This document shows positions 11,424 through 19,918 of a stretch of DNA of 64,000 nucleotides, piece by piece. The notes beneath the pieces are model-generated. The model had not been told where the DNA came from and searched no databases. It saw only the letters and a program-made list of their open reading frames with translations. How positions within the stretch are numbered: position 1 is the stretch's first letter; each line of letters starts with the position of its first letter. This DNA is from Cohnella kolymensis (GTDB lineage: Bacteria > Bacillota > Bacilli > Paenibacillales > Paenibacillaceae). Position numbers and translations under genes: made by a program. The stretch spans positions 1 through 64,000 of the forward strand of contig NZ_JXAL01000029.1 in assembly GCF_000829465.1 (NCBI RefSeq), in the 5' to 3' direction.

Positions 11424-11450
11424 CCCCCGCCGGTTGGCGGGGGTTTTTTT
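11424..11450 (+). terminator. Rho-independent terminator of the lipoprotein gene
   Basis: CCCCCGCC pairs with GGCGGGGG over a GGTT loop and is followed by seven T residues. Confidence 0.93.
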
Positions 11451-11463
11451 AATATCCAGACAA

Positions 11464-11500
11464 ATAAAAAAAGCGGATCCCGCAAATGCGAGATCCGTTT
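11464..11500 (-). terminator. Terminator of the minus-strand tRNA unit
   Basis: Read on the minus strand, ACGGATCTCGC pairs with GCGGGATCCGC across ATTT (one G-U pair), and seven T residues follow. It lies 15 bases past the tRNA-Pro gene. The plus-strand end also has a short T run, so it may work both ways. Confidence 0.85.
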
Positions 11501-11514
11501 TATTATCGTGATGA

Positions 11515-11591
11515 TGGTCGGGACGACACGATTCGAACATGCGACCCCCTGGTCCCAAACCAGGTGCTCTACCAAGCTGAGCTACGTCCCG
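11515..11591 (-). tRNA. tRNA-Pro (anticodon TGG)
   Basis: Minus-strand 77-base tRNA with encoded CCA (TGG at 11515-11517 on plus). Acceptor CGGGACG pairs with CGTCCCG. The anticodon loop TTTGGGA gives TGG, and the T-loop reads GTTCGAATC. Confidence 0.97.
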
Positions 11592-11676
11592 AAAATATGA
11601 GCTGTTATGACAGCGAATGAAATCAATTATAGCACCGACAATTCTAATTGTGAAGGGGTTTGTACATTGTAAATAT

Positions 11677-11752
11677 TGGCGGCCCCGACACGAATTGAAC
11701 GTGCGACCTGCGGTTTAGGAAACCGTTGCTCTATCCGCTGAGCTACGGGGCC
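11677..11752 (-). tRNA. tRNA-Arg (anticodon CCT)
   Basis: Minus-strand 76-base tRNA with encoded CCA. Acceptor GGCCCCG pairs with CGGGGCC. The anticodon loop TTCCTAA gives CCT. It precedes tRNA-Pro in transcription. A TATAAT hexamer on the minus strand at 11765-11770, just upstream, is the likely -10 element. Confidence 0.97.
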
Positions 11753-11869
11753 ACAATGCCTTTTATTATAACACAAACCGGCCTCGAAAACCTAGAAATT
11801 ACGTGAAACAATCCAAAGGGCGGCCCCCGGTCGAAACAGACTTGGAGAGGACCGCCCTATTGTGCAATG

Positions 11870-14422
11870 TTAAGCTTCTTCACGCAGTTCTTCGATTAAG
11901 TTGGCTTTGGCCATGCGCCGCAGCGGGCCTTGTACGGAAAGCAAGCCGACAGCCAGTGCAATACCGCAGGCAATCAGAGCGCCGCCCCATGGGAACGCGA
12001 ACGGCAGCCCTTGAACGTTGCTGAGCTGCATGTGCAGAAAGTAACTGATACCGGCGCCAAGCAGAAGCCCCCAGAAGCTTCCGATGACACCAAACCATAC
12101 TCCCTCCGCTGAAGCCATTTTGCGAATTTGACTCATCGTCATGCCTACGGATTGAAGCAATCCGATCTCGCGTCGGCGAAGAAGCAGGTTCGTCTGCACC
12201 GTATTGATAATATTGAGGCTGCCAATGAGCCCGATCACCGAAAGAAATCCATATACGAATATTTGCATTTGCAAAGCAAAGTTACGTGCCTTTTGTTGTT
12301 CCGATACGTAATCAATGAATCGTCCGGCCTGTACTGTATTCGCAATGTCTTCCAGCTTTTGCCTGATAGGTTCGGGATCGGCGCCATCTTTCAAGGCGAC
12401 TTCAATACCAATCAGGGAAGTGCCGTAGTCAATGCCGTCTTGTTCAGGAGCAACAGCCTCTAACAACTTAGCAAAAGTCGGTTTTACTGCCATAACCGTC
12501 AGTGAATGCTCAGAGTAAGGCGCGTTAAAAGGAGACTGGTTGAGAATTCCCGCGACCGTCACCTCGCGAACGTTCTCCTTAGTCGGGTTCTCGGTAACGC
12601 CCATCATCAGGATTAATTTATCCCCAACCTTGTAACGGGTGAGCTCCATCTGTTCTCTTTTCCGTCCGCCGTCAACGAGCGGCTTTACTGTCTGCACGAT
12701 CAGAACTCCATCTTCTGCCGCCAGCTTATCCGGATCTGCAGTACCGGATATGAGATATTTGGCCGCTTCTTTGAGCCTTGCATCATCATATAAAGTAAGA
12801 TTTGAGTACACAACTTTCTTGCCTTCACCATTCCAATTTACGTCATCAAGCGCCAGTTCGGTTTTTTGCAGAAAGGACTGATCGACATCATCATGCCGAA
12901 CCAAGGCTTGTGTATTAGGCCATTGATATTGTCCATATACCCCATACACGCCCGGCATATCGGCAATTTCCTTCACGGTCTTCGGAGATACGATATCATT
13001 TGTTTTATTCGGGTTCGCCTCATCCCCGGAATAAACGGTCTGCCGAACTTCGAAGGCGATACGGTCGTTCTCGTTCGTGTTTACCGTTAATTTAAAAGCT
13101 TCCTGTGTGAAAAAGTGAAATACGATAAATAAAGTTATGCTGACGATAATCGAAAAGGTCGTAATACGAAATTTCGCGCGATTTCTGCGGATATTTTTAG
13201 AAGCCATGGAACCTTCGATGCCGATCAGTTTCAATAAAGATGGAAAACGGTTTTTGCGATAGGATTCGCGAACGATGCTGCCGGCTCCTCTGACCGCATC
13301 GACAGGTGAAACACCCGAAGCTTTACGCGCCGGAAGCCAAGCCGCCAAGTACACAGCTAGAAGAGCGGTGGCCATGCTTCCGCCGATAATCCACCAATGG
13401 AATGTCAGGTGGAAATCCTCCATCTGAAGGATCTGAAATCCGCTTGAGGTCATTAGCCATAACGTCAGCCAAAGCCCTCCCCAACCCAGCAGAAGACCAA
13501 TCGGAATGCCGATCACGGCGAGAGTGGAAGCCTCACGGAAGACCAGATGCCGGATTTGCCGGGGCGTCGCTCCCAGTGTCCTAAGCAGTCCGAATTGCCG
13601 GATTCTTTCCAAAACCGCGATGTTAAAAGAGTTATATATAACCGCTACAGTCGATAGAACAACCAATCCGATCAAGGTGCCGAAGATAATGGCAAGAGCT
13701 CGGTTCAAATTGCTGTCGCTAGACTCTCCCAAATAGTTCAGAACAGGCCGGTTCGTATCGAATGGGGTATGAAGTGTTGAAAAAGGCTGGATCTGAATAC
13801 TGATATCAACACCGGGCTTCAATGTCAGGAACAAGGTCGAACGGGCATTTATCGCAGACTCATCGCCTGTCAACATCGTGAAAGCATGCGCCTTACCTTC
13901 AAGTTGGCTGTACTTTTGATTTTTTACAATACCGACCACTTCATAGCGCTGTTTCTTCCCGTCAGCCGAGAACAGCTCAGCAAACCCTCCGAGCTGCGGT
14001 TTCTCAGGCAGCTGGTTAAGCAGCCATGCTTCTGCGACAAGCTCGTTCGAGCTTTGCGGGAACCGCCCTTTATCCAAATGAATGGGCAGGAGCTGGATTG
14101 CATTTGCGTCAAGCTCATCCACCTGAATCTGATTGCCGCTCGGCAGCTCTGTATGAACTCCTTCGCGAAGTATGCCCACCCGTTCAACCAAAACATGATC
14201 TTTTATTTTCGTATATAAATCGGGAGTAGGTTCTTTGTATGCAAAGTGGTAGGAGCCGTTTTCATAAATGGCTTCGGACAGCATATTGTCCTTCATCGCC
14301 TGTCCCATCGTGCCTAGTGCGCTTATCAGAGCGACGGAAAGTATGATACCGATCACGGTAAGAATCGATTTTCTGCGCTGCTGCTTTAAGTACCTTCCCG
14401 CCAATGAGCTGTAGCTTTTCAT
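11870..14422 (-). CDS. ABC transporter permease, FtsX/MacB-like, duplicated core
   Basis: Membrane subunit of an ABC exporter of the MacB/FtsX superfamily, 850 residues. An N-terminal membrane helix (about 20-40) is followed by a large extracytoplasmic domain and a three-helix FtsX module (about 250-390). A second copy follows: helix near 425-445, another large extracellular domain, and a final FtsX module (about 720-845) with the LLRRREIGLLQSVG signature. The start codon overlaps the stop of the ATPase gene by four bases, so translation is coupled. Its position behind a two-component system suggests export or sensing of an envelope-active compound; the substrate is unknown. Confidence 0.9.
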   Translation of the reverse strand: MKSYSSLAGRYLKQQRRKSILTVIGIILSVALISALGTMGQAMKDNMLSEAIYENGSYHFAYKEPTPDLYTKIKDHVLVERVGILREGVHTELPSGNQIQVDELDANAIQLLPIHLDKGRFPQSSNELVAEAWLLNQLPEKPQLGGFAELFSADGKKQRYEVVGIVKNQKYSQLEGKAHAFTMLTGDESAINARSTLFLTLKPGVDISIQIQPFSTLHTPFDTNRPVLNYLGESSDSNLNRALAIIFGTLIGLVVLSTVAVIYNSFNIAVLERIRQFGLLRTLGATPRQIRHLVFREASTLAVIGIPIGLLLGWGGLWLTLWLMTSSGFQILQMEDFHLTFHWWIIGGSMATALLAVYLAAWLPARKASGVSPVDAVRGAGSIVRESYRKNRFPSLLKLIGIEGSMASKNIRRNRAKFRITTFSIIVSITLFIVFHFFTQEAFKLTVNTNENDRIAFEVRQTVYSGDEANPNKTNDIVSPKTVKEIADMPGVYGVYGQYQWPNTQALVRHDDVDQSFLQKTELALDDVNWNGEGKKVVYSNLTLYDDARLKEAAKYLISGTADPDKLAAEDGVLIVQTVKPLVDGGRKREQMELTRYKVGDKLILMMGVTENPTKENVREVTVAGILNQSPFNAPYSEHSLTVMAVKPTFAKLLEAVAPEQDGIDYGTSLIGIEVALKDGADPEPIRQKLEDIANTVQAGRFIDYVSEQQKARNFALQMQIFVYGFLSVIGLIGSLNIINTVQTNLLLRRREIGLLQSVGMTMSQIRKMASAEGVWFGVIGSFWGLLLGAGISYFLHMQLSNVQGLPFAFPWGGALIACGIALAVGLLSVQGPLRRMAKANLIEELREEA

Positions 14423-15108
14423 TCGCCTTTCCCCCCGTAGGTGTCACTTATGAGAAGCCCGTCTTGAAGCCTCAAGACGCGATCGGCTTCCGCAGCAACA
14501 TTCATATCGTGGGAGATGACGATAACCGTCTGATGATACTGGCGCACCGCCAGCTTCAGCAACTCCAACACTTCCCGCCCGTTCGCGCTGTCCAGATTCC
14601 CGGTGGGTTCGTCTGCAAGCACGATGGCAGGGCGATAAGCCAAGGCACGTCCGATAGCCACTCTTTGCTGTTGTCCGCCCGACAGCTCGGAGGGCAGATG
14701 CTTGCGGCGTTGATCCAAGCCGAGCGTATGGATCAAATCATTGATATACGTTTTGTCGGGCTGCCTGTGATCGAGAAGCAGCGGCAATTGGATATTCTCT
14801 TCCACGTTCAGAACGGGAATCAGATTATAGGATTGAAAGATGAAGCCGATTTTACGGCGGCGAAATACCGCACGTTCTTTTTCTTTGAGCCCGTACAGGT
14901 CTTCTCCATCGATGTGAACATGTCCGCCCGTCGGCTTATCCAGCCCGCCCAGCATATGAAGAAGCGTGCTTTTGCCTGACCCGCTTGCTCCGACAACGGC
15001 TACAAACTCTCCCTGACGGATAGAAAAGGACACCCCTTTTAACGCTTGAACCAAAGTGCTTCCTTTACCGTACGATCTGCTTAACCCATCTACACTTATT
15101 ACATTCAT
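14419..15108 (-). CDS. ABC transporter ATPase, MacB/LolD type
   Basis: Cytosolic ATPase for the downstream permease. ATG 15108 follows GGAAGGA; a longer open frame upstream lacks such a site. The 229-residue product has Walker A GASGSGKST, the Q-loop FQSYNL, signature LSGGQQQR, Walker B IVLADEPTGNLD and the H-loop VISHD. These match the lipoprotein and antimicrobial-peptide exporter ATPases. The stop overlaps the permease start (ATGA). Confidence 0.95.
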   Translation of the reverse strand: MNVISVDGLSRSYGKGSTLVQALKGVSFSIRQGEFVAVVGASGSGKSTLLHMLGGLDKPTGGHVHIDGEDLYGLKEKERAVFRRRKIGFIFQSYNLIPVLNVEENIQLPLLLDHRQPDKTYINDLIHTLGLDQRRKHLPSELSGGQQQRVAIGRALAYRPAIVLADEPTGNLDSANGREVLELLKLAVRQYHQTVIVISHDMNVAAEADRVLRLQDGLLISDTYGGKGE

Positions 15109-15181
15109 CTGTATACATCCTTCCGGCTTCATAAGTCGCGGGGCCGGAAATTCCGGCCATCGTTCGCATGCCAACGTGGCC

Positions 15182-15209
15182 AGTATAACTCGCTAACCTT
15201 ACAAACCAA
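15182..15209 (-). promoter_or_regulatory. Candidate promoter of the ABC exporter genes, with an inverted repeat
   Basis: On the minus strand, TTGGTT (15204-15209) and TATACT (15182-15187) are 16 bases apart. CCTTACAAA at 15197-15205 is the inverted partner of TTTGTAAGG at 15229-15237, which overlaps the end of the kinase gene. This could be a response-regulator site that lets the exporter be induced separately. No experimental basis; inference only. Confidence 0.4.
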
Positions 15210-15221
15210 TATATACTAGGA

Positions 15222-16538
15222 TTACAGTTTTGTAAGGAAAGCGAATTCGCTCGGGAAAGGATGGAGAGGAAGCGTTATGGTGACAATGGTTCCTCTTTCA
15301 GCATGGTTGGCGGCCGAGATGATTCCGCCATGTTTTTCCACAACGGATTTGGCCAAAGGGAGGCCGAGGCCGACGCCGCTCCCACGCGGAGAAGTACGAT
15401 AAAACTTTTTGAAAATATGAGGCAATTCGCGTTCATCAATGCCTGTGCCGTAATCCTTTACGTAAACACGGACAAACACGGGAGTTTGCTCGAAGCCGAT
15501 TTCTACATTGCGCTCCGGCGGGCTGTGCTCCAATGCGTTTTTCACCACATTAGCAAGCGCTTCTGCCAGCCACTGAGGGTCATGAGGCAGCCAAATCGGA
15601 TTGATCGGTTCGTTGATCAGTAGAGTTATATTCTGATTGTCCGCAAGCCGCCGAACGGCGTCCACAGCTTTACGCACCGTATCGATCAGCGATGCCTGGT
15701 TTAAGTTCATCTCCAGCGCATTCGCTTCCAGACGGGCGATCTTCAGCAAGCTGAGCGTCAGCCATTCCATCCGGTCCAATTCCCGCCTGCATGTTTCCAG
15801 GAACTCTGCGGCTTGATCCGTCGTTAATTTACCTTCCCGCAATAAGTCCATATAAATGATTAAAGAGCTGAGCGGTGTTTTCAACTGGTGGGAAATGTCG
15901 GCGACGGTATCTTTCAAAAAGGCTTTGTCACGGTGAAGCTGCTCAATCGTTTCCTGCAGGCGGATTGTCAGCTCCTGCACTCCGTTTGCCAGTAAGCCCA
16001 TTTCGCCTTCGCCATAAATGCGGAATGCCATCGGCTTGTTATGTTTCACGCTATTATCTAAAGACACGGCCAGTCTTCTGACATCTCCCAGCCGGATTCG
16101 CGCTTCAAGGAATAACATCAAACCGATAATACCGATAATGACTACCGTTCCGGCTAGTAAAGTCCAAAAAGTGCGGCTTTGGTATCCGCCAATAACAGGC
16201 AGCCAGCGGCCCTCAAGCTCGGAGGTCAGGCCGTAACGTTCCATCAATTGACGGCCCCGTTCCAGCGCCTCGGAGGACGGGGGTTCGGAGGCAGTGAGTG
16301 ACTTTATCCATAGCTTCGCTGCTTCAGGATCAGTTGCCGACAAACGCCCGACCATGCCGGTTTGCTGATCCAACCATTGCTCTTTTAAGCGTTCGCTTGA
16401 TACATGGCTGTAGATCCAGACCGCTATGATCGATAGAACCAGAATGGATGTCAAGAATAGAGCCTGTCTGCGCACAGTCGCATTACGCCATAGTCTCGCT
16501 AGAGAGAGCCTCGTATCCTGGTCGTCTATGCGTTCCAT
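15222..16538 (-). CDS. Sensor histidine kinase
   Basis: Membrane sensor kinase of 438 residues. Two membrane helices (about 28-46 and 125-147) enclose an extracellular domain of about 80 residues. Then follow a HAMP-like linker, the HisKA box ISHQLKTPLSSL with the phosphorylated His, and an HATPase domain with N-box NVVKNALEHSP and glycine loops DYGTGI and GVGLGL. Its start lies inside the end of the response-regulator gene (13-base overlap). It should signal to that regulator and, through it, to the ABC exporter downstream. Confidence 0.93.
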   Translation of the reverse strand: MERIDDQDTRLSLARLWRNATVRRQALFLTSILVLSIIAVWIYSHVSSERLKEQWLDQQTGMVGRLSATDPEAAKLWIKSLTASEPPSSEALERGRQLMERYGLTSELEGRWLPVIGGYQSRTFWTLLAGTVVIIGIIGLMLFLEARIRLGDVRRLAVSLDNSVKHNKPMAFRIYGEGEMGLLANGVQELTIRLQETIEQLHRDKAFLKDTVADISHQLKTPLSSLIIYMDLLREGKLTTDQAAEFLETCRRELDRMEWLTLSLLKIARLEANALEMNLNQASLIDTVRKAVDAVRRLADNQNITLLINEPINPIWLPHDPQWLAEALANVVKNALEHSPPERNVEIGFEQTPVFVRVYVKDYGTGIDERELPHIFKKFYRTSPRGSGVGLGLPLAKSVVEKHGGIISAANHAERGTIVTITLPLHPFPSEFAFLTKL

Positions 16539-17215
16539 CGGTATCCGGCTCCTCGAACGGTCTGTATATGCTTCGGATTCTGCGGATCATCTTCGATCTT
16601 CTCTCTCAATCGACGGATATTGACGGCCACCGTATTATCGTCCAACGCTTCGACTCCGTCGGGCCAAACATGCCGAATAATCTGGTCCTTAGACATCACC
16701 GACCGCGGGTGGCTCATAAAAAGAGACAACAGCCTGAATTCAGTAATGCTGAGCGGAATGTCGCGGGTCTCTTTTTCCAATCGCATTTCAGTTACGTGGA
16801 GCGTTAAATTCCCCGCCATCAGCGCTGATTTTTCTTCTTCACGTCCGATGGCGGACCGGCGGCGCAATACCGCTTGAATTCTCGACACAAATTCCCGCAG
16901 CCGGAACGGCTTCGTAATATAGTCGTCTCCGCCCAGGTCAAGTCCCCTGACAACATCGAATTCCTGATCGCTCGCCGTCAGAAAGATGATTGGAATATCC
17001 AGATTTCGCCGAACTTCGGCGCAGAAATCAAACCCATTGCCGTCAGGCAGCTGAACATCCAATAGAATAAGATCGAAATGATGGTCTGTTATTTCCGTCA
17101 GAGCTTTTGCTAGGGTATACGCGCTATGTACTTGAAAACCCTCTTGCTGCAGAGTAAATTGAATCCCTCTGTGAAGGGACTCATCGTCTTCAACTAACAA
17201 GATATTAGCCGCCAC
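16526..17215 (-). CDS. OmpR-family response regulator
   Basis: Cytosolic DNA-binding regulator of 229 residues, partner of the adjacent kinase. GTG 17215 is preferred because AAAGGAG stands nine bases upstream; the open frame extends 14 codons further without such a site. The receiver domain has the acidic pair EDD, the phospho-accepting Asp in LILLDVQ and the Lys of YITKPF. The C-terminal winged helix ends in the usual VRGAGYRW. It is the first gene of a four-gene minus-strand cluster. Confidence 0.94.
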   Translation of the reverse strand: MAANILLVEDDESLHRGIQFTLQQEGFQVHSAYTLAKALTEITDHHFDLILLDVQLPDGNGFDFCAEVRRNLDIPIIFLTASDQEFDVVRGLDLGGDDYITKPFRLREFVSRIQAVLRRRSAIGREEEKSALMAGNLTLHVTEMRLEKETRDIPLSITEFRLLSLFMSHPRSVMSKDQIIRHVWPDGVEALDDNTVAVNIRRLREKIEDDPQNPKHIQTVRGAGYRWNA

Positions 17216-17450
17216 AGTCGATGACTCCTTTGTACATAGATAGACAAATTTCAGCAATGAATCGCGAGTAATGGGTAGAAAATCCCATATTAATGAAAAA
17301 AAATTTAAAAAAAGGTCTTTTTGATCGACATGTTTCTACAAAAATTTGGATAATGTTGTCCTATAATAAAAAAGGTCAGAGTGATAAATCTATCATTTGA
17401 TGAAGATTGAATATCAAATTTCGAGAATAAGGAGCGGTCAGGAGACTCAT

Positions 17451-17717
17451 ATGGACACATCAGAGCTTATCCATCGCCTCCAATTGCTGCAACGCCGGCT
17501 GTGTGAGATGGCAGGCGACTTGGGCAATCTGACCGACCCCGAGATTGTAGCCGTCAGCCAAGAAGCGGATCGGCTGATCATTCAGCTTCAACGTCTTCGC
17601 AAAGAGGAAGCGGAAGGCCGCAAGGGTCCCGAGTCTACAGTATCGCTGTTAACGGCTTCTCAGACGGCGGAAGAAGCTCGTCAACAAAGCGGCACACTCT
17701 TCATGAAGAACTCCTGA
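17451..17717 (+). CDS. Spo0E-family aspartyl-phosphate phosphatase-like protein
   Basis: A small 88-residue protein. ATG 17451 follows CAGGAGA; the open frame starts earlier without a better site. The first 45 residues form a two-helix hairpin and carry the Spo0E signature SQExD (here SQEADRL). In this family the hairpin dephosphorylates Spo0A-P and so restrains sporulation. The C-terminal 40 residues are not part of the domain. The gene overlaps the 3' end of the opposing tadA by 69 bases, so part of that tail may be constrained by tadA. Confidence 0.75.
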   Translation: MDTSELIHRLQLLQRRLCEMAGDLGNLTDPEIVAVSQEADRLIIQLQRLRKEEAEGRKGPESTVSLLTASQTAEEARQQSGTLFMKNS

Positions 17718-18104
17718 AGTCCAAGGGGACACATGGTTAAATCGGGAATCTTGCAGCAGATCCATTAACGTACCGGCGCATCCGGCTTTCGGATCGGCCG
17801 CTCCGTACACGACACGCTCCACTCGTGATTGAAGAATGGCGCCCGCACACATCGGGCAGGGTTCAAGCGTGACATACAGTGTACAGCCCAACAGGCGCCA
17901 GGCCTGAAGACTCTCGCTTGCATGCCGAATGGCGATCATCTCGGCATGCGCGGTAGGATCCTTCTCCGTCTCTCTCAGATTGTAACCGGCGCCGACAATC
18001 GAGCCTCCACGCACGATTACAGCACCGATCGGAACTTCACCCATCGATTCGGCCAGACGCGCCTGATGGATCGCCTCGTTCATCCATCGTTCGTCTTCCG
18101 TCAT
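17649..18104 (-). CDS. tadA: tRNA-specific adenosine deaminase
   Basis: Zinc enzyme that converts wobble adenosine 34 of tRNA-Arg(ACG) to inosine. ATG 18104 lies eight bases from AAAGGAG and gives 151 residues, the family length; upstream in-frame starts are worse placed. The zinc site is visible as HAE (TAHAEM) and PCPMCAGA. In B. subtilis the gene lies shortly after serS; here it is on the opposite strand, with about 11 kb inserted. Confidence 0.95.
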   Translation of the reverse strand: MTEDERWMNEAIHQARLAESMGEVPIGAVIVRGGSIVGAGYNLRETEKDPTAHAEMIAIRHASESLQAWRLLGCTLYVTLEPCPMCAGAILQSRVERVVYGAADPKAGCAGTLMDLLQDSRFNHVSPWTSGVLHEECAALLTSFFRRLRSR

Positions 18105-18389
18105 TTTCATATCTCCTTTAAATTCCCTTAGCGTCGAAGTGATTGTCTGCGTCAATGGCAATAATGTACCGCGAACGTGCATTCGTTGTTAACATGGTGT
18201 GTATAAAATTGTGGATAACTTTTTATTGTCCACAGCTTTATGCACATTTTTCATTTTATTCTGGGTATAAGTCAATTTTATTGTAACAGGTTGGCAAATA
18301 AGGTCAAACCTAAGAAACTTTCTGAATACACTATATTGAAAGAGGTGGACAGCCTCTGGAAAATAACGGTGCAGGAAGGTGGACTGCGA

Positions 18390-19178
18390 ATGGAGGCAGT
18401 CGGGCTTTTTTTCCGTAAGCATCCTGAGCTGGAGCCAACGGGGAAGCTCTCCATTTTGGGTAGGGCGCTTTGTTCGGCACAGCGGATGAACGCTTATGTC
18501 AAGCGGAGAAATCCGAAAGCGCCGCAAATTGCGGAGTTGTATCTGCAGGCGGGGCGGCGGTATGGTGTCCGCGGGGACGTGGCTTTTTGCCAGATGGTCT
18601 ACGAATCAAGGTGCTGGTCCAATGAATTCTCCGGTCCTTCCTGGGGTCCTTTCAGCTTGGCGCAAAGAGGAGAGGAAGCTTCAATCGCAGTACATATGCA
18701 GCTTCTCTACACAATGGCTTCGGACATACCGCTGAGCTCCGAGCTGGACACTTCGGATCGCAGAGTGGATGCGCTTGTTCGTTCAGGTTGGCAGGGCAGT
18801 GCGCATTGCTGGGAGGATTTGAACGGCAAGTGGTCGATCGGCGTCAATCGCTACGGACAAGACGTCGTCGCGATGTGGCGGAACCTGATGGAATGGAGCG
18901 CTGAAGAGGAGGAGGAAGCTGTGGATAATGAGAATACTCAGCAATCTGCAGGGCTGGGTTCCTTAATGGATAGGGTTACGCGCAGAGTGGATTGGTCATT
19001 ATTATGCAGTGAGGAGATGAACTGGCTTAAGGATCAGCGATTACTGCCTGAGCCTGTGCCGCACCCGGACCGGAAAGTGACTTGGGCGGAACTGGCTGCC
19101 GTGCTCTATCGTTGGGAAAAAAGACAATCGGCTGATACAATAGAGAGGAAAGAAGGTACATCGAAGAAAGAAGGATAA
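18390..19178 (+). CDS. Glucosaminidase-like protein without signal peptide
   Basis: The middle region (about 45-170) resembles the glucosaminidase domain of bacterial autolysins: a helix with the catalytic-type Glu in QMVYESR, then WGPFSLA and the repeated Arg/Tyr-rich helices. ATG 18390 follows GGAAGGTGG, giving 262 residues. An unusually acidic linker (EEEEEA) leads to a C-terminal segment (WLKDQRLL, then TWAELAAVLYRW) like the tails of Paenibacillus amidases. No signal peptide or membrane helix is seen, which is odd for a wall hydrolase. It might leave through a holin, act on lysis, or be non-catalytic. Confidence 0.6.
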   Translation: MEAVGLFFRKHPELEPTGKLSILGRALCSAQRMNAYVKRRNPKAPQIAELYLQAGRRYGVRGDVAFCQMVYESRCWSNEFSGPSWGPFSLAQRGEEASIAVHMQLLYTMASDIPLSSELDTSDRRVDALVRSGWQGSAHCWEDLNGKWSIGVNRYGQDVVAMWRNLMEWSAEEEEEAVDNENTQQSAGLGSLMDRVTRRVDWSLLCSEEMNWLKDQRLLPEPVPHPDRKVTWAELAAVLYRWEKRQSADTIERKEGTSKKEG

Positions 19179-19183
19179 AGACG

Positions 19184-19858
19184 ATGGCTTCTTCAGCGAA
19201 AACAGCACTTGTTGCAGGGTCTACCGGACTGATCGGCCAATGCTTGCTCAGACGGTTGATTCACGACCCGCGGTACTCGCGGATTGTGGCATTGACCCGG
19301 AGACCGCTATTAATCAGCCATCCCAAGCTTCAGGTGGTGACCGCCGATCTTAACGCGCTCTCGAAAGTGATTCGCGATCTGCAAGCGGACGATTGGTATT
19401 GCGCGGTAGGAACGACAATCAAGCAAGCGAAGTCGCAGGAAGCTTTCCGCAGCGTAGATTACGAGTACCCGCTGGCGCTTGCCGAACAGGCCGTGAAGTC
19501 CGGAGCCGGGCAGTTCCTGCTGGTCTCCGCGATGGGAGCTTCTCCGGAATCTTCTATTTTCTACAGCAGAGTTAAAGGGGAAATCGAAAGGGATTTGATT
19601 GCGCTGCGGATCCCGAAGCTTCACCTATTCCGTCCTTCCTTGCTGCTTGGCGAACGTGCGGAGCTGCGAAAAGGCGAGCGAATCGGCGCAATAGTGATGA
19701 AGGGGATTCATCCTTTATTGCTCGGACCGCTTCGCAAGTATCGGGCGATTGAGGGCGATGCTGTGGCTGCCGCTATGATCAAGGCGGCTAATACGGATTC
19801 CAATCCTGGGGTTTACATGTACCCAAGTGATAAAATTGCTCGTTTGGCCCAGGATTAA
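19184..19858 (+). CDS. NAD(P)-binding atypical SDR protein (HTATIP2/TIP30-like)
   Basis: A Rossmann-fold protein of 224 residues. The N-terminal dinucleotide motif is GSTGLIG, a conserved VGTT follows strand 4, and a Tyr-x3-Lys pair (YSRVKGE) occupies the usual catalytic position, followed by RPSLLLG. This is the pattern of atypical short-chain dehydrogenases close to the TIP30 group. ATG 19184 lies only five bases after the previous stop, so the two genes are probably cotranscribed. The substrate cannot be read from the sequence. Confidence 0.85.
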   Translation: MASSAKTALVAGSTGLIGQCLLRRLIHDPRYSRIVALTRRPLLISHPKLQVVTADLNALSKVIRDLQADDWYCAVGTTIKQAKSQEAFRSVDYEYPLALAEQAVKSGAGQFLLVSAMGASPESSIFYSRVKGEIERDLIALRIPKLHLFRPSLLLGERAELRKGERIGAIVMKGIHPLLLGPLRKYRAIEGDAVAAAMIKAANTDSNPGVYMYPSDKIARLAQD

Positions 19859-19863
19859 AGCCG

Positions 19864-19905
19864 AAAAAAACGTCAGAGGCGATGGTTCGCTTATGACGTT
19901 TTTTT
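19864..19905. terminator. Bidirectional terminator between the SDR gene and motB
   Basis: AAAAAAACGTCA pairs with TGACGTTTTTTT, with an 18-base apex that has a further GCGA/TCGC helix. The T run on both strands lets it serve the convergent SDR and motAB units. Confidence 0.9.
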
Positions 19906-19918
19906 GATGTTGTAAGCT

